From the NCBI GenBank assembly GCA_947184155.2, contig CAMXCT020000117.1, forward strand, positions 139,987 to 203,986: a stretch of DNA of 64,000 bases. Direction: 5' to 3'. Each line of letters starts with the position of its first letter. Position 1 is the first letter of the stretch. A program made the position numbers and the translations under genes. Under the pieces are notes generated by a model, which saw only the letters and a program-made list of their open reading frames with translations, was not told the origin of the DNA and did not search any database. Below, one piece after another: positions 12,001-21,361 of the stretch. The stretch is from Cladocopium goreaui (lineage: Eukaryota; Sar; Dinophyceae; Suessiales; Symbiodiniaceae).

Positions 12001-14335
12001 AGTGCTCTGGTACGGTAACAGGGGAAAAATGTACAAGACTGCTCAAATAACTTGTTTCACACAAGTGTTCTACGTGACTGCATTCGGGTTCGTTGGCTGC
12101 ATCTTGTTTTTAAAGGTGCTACCAGGTTTGAACTTCCCGTTTTGTGGGATCAGAGGGATATCCCTAGACGGAGAGGACTTTGAGTCCGCGACGACTTGCG
12201 CGACTCGCACAGCTACTCTTGACTCCATGCATTGCGGCCACTGGAGCCGTGAGAAAGACGACAACAAGGGATGCTTGAAAAAAAAACATCTGATCACTGA
12301 CAGCGGTAGATTAACGAAATTAACGATGGTTTTATTTTTACCATAAACAAAATAGAAATAGTTGTGGGAATATACTGTCCAGCTAAAAACTGCGAACGAA
12401 AAAACTTTATTACTGGGGTTCCAAGAGTAGCTACAATAAGAGCAAAACTGGCAGTGGCCCAAGAATTGAACCATCCAATGTTCAGGGGCAAAATGCATGG
12501 AACTAATATGACCTCAAAATGTACATGGAACATGGTGGAACCTTGAAAAAATGGGTTTGGCACACTATTCTGCACTTGGACGTAGTTTTCTTTTTGTTTG
12601 CGGGTTCCGTCAAGAGCTTTGGGTGTGTACGGTCACTTGGAGATAGAACCAGCAATATTACCAACACTATTTTCAAGCGAAGAGATTGAATGGTAGAACC
12701 AATATGGGGTTCAATACTTGCGGAACTGGTCTTGATTTGCAGCTCTTGCGTGCACGATAGTTTCCAGACTACTTTCAAGATTCAACGCGCTCTCCCACAA
12801 TTTCTGATGTCAGTCATGAAGCTCCATTGAAATCATGGCGTCACGGTCCTGATCACTGCAGGGATTCACTTCTTTTAGCATTTTGAACTACTTGCGTTTT
12901 CGCATCGACAAATGAGACCAAACTTCAGATATTCAAGACACTCAAGTACAGTACCGAGTTTCTGAACGTTATGAATTTGACCCCCTACCTGGTATCTTGA
13001 TGCTTTGGAGTCCCTGATCCCACACTCGGACCTTAATAAGGTGGAGATTTGCATGAGATTTGCAGTTCAACTGCCAGCCCTTTCTTCAATTCGATAGGGT
13101 GTCATCTCATGTAGCACCATGAGACATGGACATCCCACCAGTAAGAGCAACAGCGATGGAGCCATGCCACGGGGAATGAGCGAGCGCCTCCGCGGGCTAC
13201 TTTGCACTCCTGAATCGCCCATCTTCAAAGCAATTGCACCTCTGGCCGTAGATCCGGTATGATCCGGTCATGGATCCAATGCACCCGGTAAACATGGATC
13301 CAATGGCCAATGGACTGTCAACATCCGGTAAGATCTGTGTATCATCATGCATCCCTGTCTTCAATAGGAAAATCAATAGGGAAAACTATCTATACAGTAC
13401 TGCAACTGTGCGATTTCCATTGCCAGTTTCAACCAAATGGATGGCAATTATGCCCCCAAATATGCACCGTGTTCACCAAGGCATCCCTGTTGGAGTCGCA
13501 GGCCAGATTTCACCAAGCCCTCCGCGCTGTGACCCACCCCATAAGACATCCTTCAGATTCGCGTGGTTTTTATTAATGAGTGGTTGTTGGCGGTGAATAG
13601 AAACCATGATCATATTGGTTGAAGGGAACATTTACAGGATACCTGCCTTTCCGAAAAGATCCGAAAAGCAACCAAAGGGTTTCAGATGTCCCTTAAACAT
13701 CCTAATGGGATATATAGCCCTAAAGTTGATTTTGAAGGCTCTCTCCCAATCTTTCAAATCAGGAGACCGCTTGGACGGCTTGCTTTGAAAGTAGGCCACG
13801 CTTAGTTTGTGGCTCGCGGGGCCAGACACACACACACACAGGTTGACCAGTGCTTATATAGATCATCCCAAGTTCTATGCTCCTTGAATAACCCTTGAGG
13901 TTGCTGATAAGGCCCCAATTTTTGCTGCTTATGATTCTGCTTGGTTGTCTTTTTATGCTCAACCCTTATCGGGCTGATGATCATGAATCATGACTGTCAT
14001 ATTTTTGAGAGAGGTTGAAACCACTAAGTCACTAATCAGATAAATTACTATTAGATCCATATGCCATCGTGTTCCCATCTTTGTTGGTTGCTATCCTGTA
14101 ACCCAGGTATCCTGATATCCATGAATCTTATGAATCCATATCAATCAAGATTGAGTGATCATCACCTGCTATACCACATACCAATTCCTTTTTTAAACTA
14201 TATACTGTTTATAATATCATATAACCCACAATTTGTTGATCAGTCACATCCCAGACAATCTTAAATAATTTCTATCCAATATGACGCACTAGATGTTCCA
14301 TATCATCGCTTAAATCCCAGCCAGTTCCACAATTG
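12001..14335. other. Intergenic, no gene recognised
   Basis: Unique-looking sequence without a supported gene. Frames of 60-142 codons occur on both strands near 12.07-12.6 and 13.27-13.6 kb, but overlap one another and carry no family motif. A short (CA)n lies at about 13828-13839. Confidence 0.45.
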
Positions 14336-14339
14336 TCCG

Positions 14340-14396
14340 AATATATATATATATATAGGCGCAACGCCTGGGTTCTGCCCAGGCGTTGCAGCGTAT
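14340..14396. repeat. GC-rich micro-hairpin inside a TA run
   Basis: GCAACGCCTGGG and CCCAGGCGTTGC form a perfect 12-bp stem with a TTCTG loop, flanked by TATATA on both sides. This is a tiny foldback of MITE or intein-like size with no coding capacity. Confidence 0.75.
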
Positions 14397-14399
14397 ATA

Positions 14400-14861
14400 T
14401 CTACAATTCACAAACAAATGATATTGCAAATTACAGTAACTCCTATGGGAAAAATAACAAAGGTATTAGGGACTATTAAACAAACAAGGTCAAAACACCC
14501 GAAATTCCTATGGGAAAAACAAAAACAGGATAATATTTGAAATTTCTATGAGAAAAACAGAAAAGGTACTAGGAAATTTTAAACTCTCAAATCGTGAAAC
14601 TTAACATTCAATTAGGAAGATCAACAAAGATGTTAGGGAATGTTAAACTCCCACCCCCATTAAACCTTAAATTCCTATGGGAAAAACAGCAAAGGTACTA
14701 GGGACTATTTAAAAAAAGGGTCAAAACACCCGAAATTCCTATGGGAAAAACAAAAACGGTATAAGGGAATATTAAACTCCAACCCCCGTTAAACTTTACA
14801 TTCAATTGGGAAGATCAACAAAGATATTAGGGAATATTAAAACTCCTACCGCCGTTAAACT
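14400..14861 (+). repeat. Degenerate repeats ahead of the 56-bp satellite
   Basis: Recurring words CCTATGGGAAAAAC, GGTACTAGGGA and CTCCCACCCCCGTTAAAC at irregular spacing. They share the CCCCCGTTAAAC and ATTCA parts of the next array and look like an older, diverged form of it. Confidence 0.65.
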
Positions 14862-16368
14862 TCTACATTCACTGAAGATCTTCAATAAGGGTTTAATTGT
14901 CCCACCCCCGTTAAACTTCTACATTCATTGAAGATCTTCAATAAGGGTTTAATTCTCCCACCCCCGTTAAACTTCTACATTCATTGAAGATCTTCAATAA
15001 GGGTTTAATTCTCCCACCCCTTTTAAACTTCTACATTCATTGAAGATCTTCAATAAGGGTTTAATTCTCCCACCCCCGTTAAACTTCTACATTCATTGAA
15101 GATCTTCAATAAGGGTTTAATTCTCCCACCCCCGTTAAACTTCTACATTCATTGAAGATCTTTAATAAGGGTTTAATTCTCCCAACCCCGTTAAACTTCT
15201 ACATTCATTGAATATCTTTAATAAGGGTTTAATTCTCCCAACCCCGTTAAACTTCTACATTCATTGAAGATCTTCAATAAGGGTTTACTTCTCCCACCCC
15301 CGTTAAACTTCTACATTCATTGAAGACCTTCAATAAGGGTTTAATTCTCCCACCCCCGTTAAACTTCTACATTCATTGAAGATCTTTAATAAGGGTTTAA
15401 TTCTCCCAACCCCGTTAAACTTCTACATTCATTGAATATCTTTAATAAGGGTTTAATTCTCCCAACCCCGTTAAACTTCTACATTCATTGAAGATCTTCA
15501 ATAAGGGTTTAATTCTCCCACCCCCGTTAAACTTCTACATTCATTGAAGATCTTCCAATAAGGGTTTAATTCTCCCACCCCTTTTAAACTTCTACATTCA
15601 TTGAAGATCTTCAATAAGGGTTTAATTCTCCCACCCCCGTTAAACTTCTACATTCATTGAAGATCTTCAATAAGGGTTTTATTCTCCCACCCTCGTTAAA
15701 CTTCTACATTCATTGAAGATCATCAATAAGGGTTTAATTCTCCCATCCCCGTTAAACTTCTACAGTCATTGAAGATCTTCAATAAGGGTTTAATTCTCCC
15801 ACCCCCGTTAAACTTCTACATTCATTGAAGATCTTCAATAAGGGTTTAATTCTCCCACCCCCGTTCAACTTCTACATTCACTGAAGATCTTCAATAAGGG
15901 TTTAATTCTCCCACCCCCGTTCAACTTCTACATTCACTGAAGATCTTCAATAAGGGTTTAATTCTCCCACCCCCGTTGAAGACTTCTCCCACACTTCTAC
16001 ATTCACTGAAGATCTTCAATAAGGGTTTAATTTTCCCACCCCCGTTAAACTTCTACATTCATTGAAGATCTTCAATAAGGGTTTAATTCTCCCACCCCCG
16101 TTAAACTTCTACAGTCACTGAAGATCTTCAATAAGGGTTTAATTCTCCCACCCCCGTTAAACTTCGACATTCATTGAAGATCTTCAATAAGGGTTTAATT
16201 CTCCCACCCCCATTAAACTTCTACATTCACTGAAGATCGTCAATAAGGGTTTAATTCTCCCACCCCCGTTAAACTTCTACATTCACTGAAGATCTTCAAT
16301 AAGGGTTTAATTCTCCCACCCCCGTTAAACTTCGACATTCATTGAAGATCTCCAATAAGGGTTTGATT
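14862..16368 (+). repeat. 56-bp satellite, about 27 copies, with internal palindrome
   Basis: Unit: ACTTCTACATTCATTGAAG, ATCTTCAATAAGGGTTTAAT, TCTCCCACCCCCGTTAA. Units start every 56 bp, with one extra base near 15555 and a partial duplication near 15975-16005. Each intact unit contains ATTGAAGATCTTCAAT, a perfect 16-bp palindrome. Variation between units is low (1-4 bases), implying recent expansion or homogenisation. No open frame of interest. Confidence 0.95.
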
Positions 16369-16628
16369 GATGATGATGATGATGATGATGCGGCGCCCGT
16401 CGTCGTTGCGGGTCCGGGCAGAACTCAGGCATTTGCCGTATATATATATATATATGTATATCTATATACATATATTATGCCCTCTGAAAATCAAAAATGG
16501 CTTTCAGGAGAATCCACCATGTAGTTTGATGATTTTCGCGAACGAAACCGCCATTCTGTTCGTGGATTTCACCAGGATTTTCCGATGTTTTTCTCGTGAA
16601 AAAACCTCCACTTATAGGATCAGAATGA

Positions 16629-16724
16629 TACCCTCTGGTAATTTAACATTGCTATGGAAAATCACTATTTTTAATGGGAAAATCCACTATAAATCACCAT
16701 TTTCAGTTAAATTACCAGAGGGTA
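16629..16724. repeat. 96-bp MITE with perfect 19-bp terminal inverted repeats
   Basis: TACCCTCTGGTAATTTAAC (16629-16647) is matched exactly by its reverse complement at 16706-16724. The interior holds a second inner complementarity (GGAAAATCACTATT versus AATCCACTATAAATCACC). No coding capacity. The ends match the element at 4664 (TACCC...AATTTAAC). Half-copies (GAGTTACCAGAGGG near 16950) lie nearby. Confidence 0.8.
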
Positions 16725-17685
16725 CCTTGTCCATAGACTCTATTTTCGGGAACCCTAAACGTCACGCCGTTCGCCGGCACAGCTTGCGCGCCTTGGAGTA
16801 TCTTCTGAAACGTGAGGCGAGAGTCTCGGTGATGTTTTTGGCGGGACTGGTGAAAGATACCCTGTGCGAATTCCATTTGGGTATGGAACATGGCCCATTT
16901 AGTTTGATGACTGACCTATTAAACATGGTTATTTTCCAAGCAATCTGTTGAGTTACCAGAGGGTTTTTTACATGGAGGGTTTTTTTCAGGCTGCTTAAGC
17001 AGTTTACTCAGCGAAAAATCATATTGGGAGTTGCCAAAAGATGGACTGATCATGCTTTAATGATTTAACCACCACCATGTTGTTTTTTTTTCCAAGGCGA
17101 CCAGGGCTGTTTTGCCAGACAAACATGGGGAGATGCTCCAACCATGGATGTTCTGACCTTTTTTAGCCGCCGTGCAGGTGTTCTGGAAGGTAGCCCACGC
17201 TTGAGTCATTCCCATTAATTCTGAGATATTTTTATCACATGCCTCTGATTGGAAGCCCTCTGTGGAGCTGCCATAGAACAAGGGTGGAGGTGCGATGTCA
17301 TGATCTGGAGAAAACATGGAGGCGACACCCAACGCCACAAAACCACTTCTCGAGGCATGCTATCCTCACCGGTTTAGTTTTGTTGGTACAAACACTAGGG
17401 GACTTGAATATCTATATAAGAATCTACCCTTCCCAGAGTAAATGAGAAATCAAATTGGACCATTCCCAAGAGAAAATTCACACACTGATATGAAGGACCG
17501 GCGACCTTCTAATACTCCCCAATGATTCTCCTTGAGGAATCGGGGTCTCTTCAGATAGGCTACCCCCAAAATTTGATGCTTGGGAAATATATATGGGAAC
17601 ATACCTTATTTTCCCAATAAATGGCCTTCATTTTCCCAGTAAAACAACCATCACCGGGGATTGGTACCCCCTTCGACACAGACAT
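16725..17685. other. Intergenic, no gene recognised
   Basis: Contains a half-copy of the MITE family near 16895-16970 (ends in GTTGAGTTACCAGAGGG). No protein family recognised. Confidence 0.45.
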
Positions 17686-17835
17686 TGCGCGCGTCCAGGC
17701 CTCAGACTTGGATGAAGCTTGCCTCGGTTGTCGGCCACTGCATGTGGCGACACAGGCCGGGTCGGAGCAGCGCAGCTGGCTGTTGGGGAGTTGATGAAAC
17801 ACCACTCCAAGAGGGGGTTTGGAAGTGCAGAAACA
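17686..17835 (+). pseudogene. Ankyrin-like fragment
   Basis: One plus frame reads DLDEACLGCRPLHVATQAG, where R-P-L-H-V-A-x-x-x-G fits an ankyrin repeat. It then runs into a stop; a second frame continues with a weak V-D-E-T-P-L block near 17795. Too short and too broken to be a gene. The family call is tentative. Confidence 0.35.
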
Positions 17836-17889
17836 TCATGACATTCAATTTTATTCGTTGATAGTCTTAGTTCGACCAGGTGGGCCAAT

Positions 17890-17990
17890 GGCCGGGGTTC
17901 GCTTCGAGTGTAAATTTTGGCTCGCTTCGAGCATAAATTTGGTGTCGCTTCGGACGTGAATTAGGGTTCGCTTTGGGCGTAAAGTGGAAA
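17890..17990 (+). repeat. Degenerate TTCGCTTCGAG-type repeat
   Basis: Four imperfect units of about 25 bp (GGTTCGCTTCGAGTGTAAAT, TGGCTCGCTTCGAGCATAAAT, and two more). Confidence 0.65.
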
Positions 17991-18044
17991 CTTATCCGCC
18001 GTGCAGGGCTCAGGGCTCATAGGTGCTGTGCCTGGATCACTAAA

Positions 18045-18350
18045 CCCTTGAACCCTAGACACTAATACCCCAAAGCAACCTTAAATACACCCCTAAAGAA
18101 ACCCTAAAGCAACCCTAAACTAAAGAAACCCTAAAGAAACCCTAAAGAAAAACCCAAAGCAACCCTAAAGAAACCATAAAAAAAAACAAAGCAACCCCAA
18201 AGAAACCCTAAAGAAACCCTAAAGAAACCCTAAAGAAAAAACCCAAAGCAACCCTAAAGAAACCCTAAGAAACCCTAAGCAACCCTAAAGAAACCCTAAA
18301 AAAAACCAAAGCAACCCTAAAGAAACCCGAAAGAAACCCTAAAGAAACCC
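18045..18350. repeat. Telomere-like degenerate CCCTAAA repeats
   Basis: About 25 copies of AACCCTAAAG or AAACCCTAAAG, spaced 10-12 bp, with variants (CAACCCTAAA, AACCCAAAG). CCCTAAA/TTTAGGG is the plant- and dinoflagellate-type telomere unit, but the spacing here is not a pure heptamer. Most likely an interstitial, expanded telomere-like satellite. Confidence 0.75.
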
Positions 18351-18354
18351 CGTT

Positions 18355-18510
18355 TATGCCCAAAGTCATCCTATTTATGCCCAAAGTGATCCCATCTGTG
18401 CCCAATGTGATCTCATTTATGCCCAAAGTGATCCCATTTATGCCCAAAGTGAAGCTCAAAAAATTATGCCCAAGTGAGCTCGAATTTGTGCCCAAAGTGA
18501 GCCCCGTACC
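18355..18510 (-). repeat. 22-bp repeat TTTATGCCCAAAGTGATCCCA
   Basis: About seven imperfect units of TTTATGCCCAAAGTGANCCC. The same word recurs at 20826-20900 and 25000-25085, each time beside another tandem array. Confidence 0.8.
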
Positions 18511-18639
18511 GACCGGGTGCCAAAAGTTAGGATGATGCTTCAACAGATTGGTGCCTTGTCAACATTTTGGATGATGGAAAGTGACCACAGGTGATCACAG
18601 AAAGTAACGACAGCGATCTACGGAAACGACATGTCGACG

Positions 18640-18775
18640 GTGATAGCTGGAATGTCAACGAGAGCCCTGGAGGTCTGTATGTTCAACGGCGATGTGGGGT
18701 ACTGCATGATGGAGCTTCTTTTGCAACATGGGGCGAGGCAGGGATTCTCCAAGCACCGACGTGGTTGAACAGAGT
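18640..18775 (+). pseudogene. Ankyrin-like fragment (MELLLQHGA)
   Basis: A plus frame reads ALEVCMFNGDVGYCMMELLLQHGA, matching the A-L...G...(M)-x-L-L-L-x-x-G-A pattern of an ankyrin repeat end. The frame closes soon after. With the fragments at 0.8-1.1 and 17.7 kb this suggests old ankyrin genes seeded through this region. Confidence 0.45.
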
Positions 18776-18899
18776 ATTTCTTCCTCGGCACGGGCGATGG
18801 AAACTGCTGACTGCCCCAAACTGCACGATTTACGACCAAAAAGTGATCCACCATGATCAAAATCTTGAATATCTGTGCGGCAGTCTGAGTTTTTCCTAA

Positions 18900-19880
18900 T
18901 TATTCCTAATTCCATGGTTCAAAAAGGACAGCCAACGACCAAGTGCAGACTGTTGCAGGCCCAACCGCGTTGTGGGTGATGCCTGGGAGCCCAGAGTTGT
19001 GGGTGAACCCCTGGCTACAAGCCTACCATGACGGCCTTTTTTTTTTCGCACCCATAAACATGATGATGACTTGGGGATAGTTTATGGCATTGGGTTTACA
19101 TGGGTTTACCACATTAGTGGCAAAAGAAAGCACACGGCGCACACACACACACACAACTTACATCATAGTAAAATGACATGTGGAAGCATAAAGAGACCTA
19201 GATGCAGATTTGGGAACATATTGAACATTTTTTTCTGGATGTTTTCTAATTTTCTGCCTCCTTCTGAACTTACAAAATCTGGATCCACTTGAAGTCAGGA
19301 TGAACCCTTCGGCTTACATGCATCATTGACATGTCGGCCACGTTATGCCATACAGCCACAAGCCTGCCATATGATTGCTTACCCTTGCAACTTGCTATTC
19401 CTTGAGGAAATGAACATATTCTTGGTTGATACCCAGTTCAAGTGTATTCTTCGTTTAATCCCAGCGTCTCTTGGTGCTTTTTTATTTTAAGAACATGTCC
19501 CAGTTTGTGAAGATTTGATTCCGTGATTTCCCAAGTTTTTTACCCCCCCCTGTCTGTTGGTTCATGTTCATTTCCTTTCGTAGGGCCCCGCTTGCAGATT
19601 GCTGCAAGTTCCCGTGTGTTGGTGAATGCCTTGGTAAATCTCAACCTCATCGTGCCACACCCCGCGATAAGTTTGTTTACAACCTCTATTACGAAAGCCA
19701 GCTGGGAAGCTGGCTACTTGTTATTCGCGAACGAAGTGAGAATAGGGGGTGTGGGGAGAGGTAGTTGCCTTAAGTTACCGAAAACGGTTTTGCAGGGTAC
19801 AGTAATGTACCATGCGACAAAACAGTAACGGTGGGTATCGATTCCCCCTAGGGCCGGTTGTTTTCTAGGTCCATGGATCA
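18900..19880. other. Intergenic, no gene recognised
   Basis: Short (CA)n at 19139-19154. An imperfect inverted repeat (GTTACCGAAAACGGTTTTG versus GCGACAAAACAGTAAC) lies near 19773-19830. Confidence 0.45.
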
Positions 19881-19887
19881 AAAGCAT

Positions 19888-20625
19888 GTGGATGAAACAG
19901 GTATGGGTGAAAAGTCTGAGGGTGCAAAGTCTGTGGGTGAAAAGTCTGTGGGCGAAAACTGTATGGGTGAAAGTCTGCGGGTGAAAAGTCAGTGGGTGAA
20001 GAGTCTGTGGGTGAAAAAAAAATATAAATGGGTGAAAAGTTTCTGGGCAAAAAGTGTATGAGTGAAAAGTATATGGACGAAGAAAAGTATATGGGGGAAA
20101 AGTCTGAGGGTAAAAAATATATTGGTGAAGAATCTCTGGGTGAAAAGTCTAGGGGTGAAAGGTATATGGTTAAACAGTCTGCGGGCGAAAAGTATATCGG
20201 TGAGAAGTAATTATATGGGTGAAAAGAATGTGGGTGAAAAGTGTGTGGGTGAAAAGTATATGGGTGAAAAGTCTGTGGGTGAAAGGCTGTGGGTGAAAAG
20301 TATATGGGTGAAAAGTCTGTGGGTGAAAAGTATATGGGGGGAAAATTTGAAAGTAAAAAGTATATTGGTGAAGAGTTTCTGGGTGAAAAGTCTGTGGGTG
20401 AAAAGTGTGTGGGTGAAAAGCCCGTGGGTCAAAAGTATACAGGTGAAACGGGTATGGGTGAAAAGTCTGAGGGTGCAAAGTCTGTGGGTGAAAAGAGCGT
20501 GGGTTAAAAAAATGTGGGCGAAAAATGTATTGGTGAAAGTCCCTGGGTGAAAAGTATATGGGTGAAAAGTCTGACGGTAATATATTGGTCAAGAGTCTCT
20601 GGGTGAAAAGTCTGAAAAGCCTATA
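19888..20625 (+). repeat. GGGTGAAAAGTCTGT minisatellite
   Basis: About 45 units of 15-18 bp: GGGTGAAAAGTCTGT alternating with GGGTGAAAAGTATAT. Frames rich in MGEKS or VKSLW are repeat products. A second array with the same unit lies at 25085-25690 in the same orientation. Confidence 0.9.
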
Positions 20626-20651
20626 GAAGAAGGGTCTCTGGGTGAAGAGAC

Positions 20652-20825
20652 TCTAAACCTAAAGGTGTCGTGTCTCTTCTTACATTAAGTGCAACAACAT
20701 ATAAACCCAAAGGGTGTCGTGGCTCTTCTTACATTAAGTGCAACAACATATAAACCCAAAGGGTGTCGTGGCTCTTCTTACATTAAGTGCAACAAGATGT
20801 AAACCCTAAAGGTGTCGTGGCTCTG
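20652..20825 (+). repeat. 49-bp tandem repeat, three to four copies
   Basis: Unit contains TAAACCCAAAGGGTGTCGTG, GCTCTTCTTACATTAAGTGC and AACAACATA; exact starts are at 20702 and 20751. First and last copies carry CCTAAAGG in place of CCCAAAGGG. Confidence 0.9.
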
Positions 20826-20900
20826 CTTTTATGCCCAAAGTGATCCCATTTATGCCCAAAGGGAGCTTATTTATGCCCAAAGTGAGCCCATTTATGCCGC
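20826..20900 (-). repeat. TTTATGCCCAAAGTGA repeat, second locus
   Basis: Three to four units of the 22-bp word seen at 18355. Confidence 0.8.
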
Positions 20901-21035
20901 ACCCATTTGGGAGCCGTCCGTAAAAGCAGATAACAAATTTATGAATTGATGCGTTTACTCTGCTTTGCGCGATTGCCAAAACCTGCATCGCGATAGGCTG
21001 AGCGATTGGTTGGCGATGGGTTATACGGCTATGAC

Positions 21036-21302
<267 letters not shown>

Positions 21303-21361
21303 TACAAGTAGCTCCTGCCGATCACTTTAAACGGTTCCACCAACAGAAGCGGGTGTACCCC

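Noticed and set aside
12070..12575. 142- and 93-codon minus frames as a gene
   Set aside because: They overlap each other and plus frames, with no motif and no splice logic; kept as unresolved non-coding.
14862..16368. CRISPR-like regular array with palindromic repeats
   Set aside because: The whole 56-bp unit is repeated, so there are no unique spacers. It is an ordinary satellite with a dyad.
18045..18350. A true chromosome end
   Set aside because: Sequence continues on both sides, the units are degenerate and spacing is not seven bases.
19858..20592. MGEKSVGEK and FSPTDFSP repeat proteins
   Set aside because: Both strands are open because of the 15-18-bp unit; same explanation at 25.1-25.7 kb.
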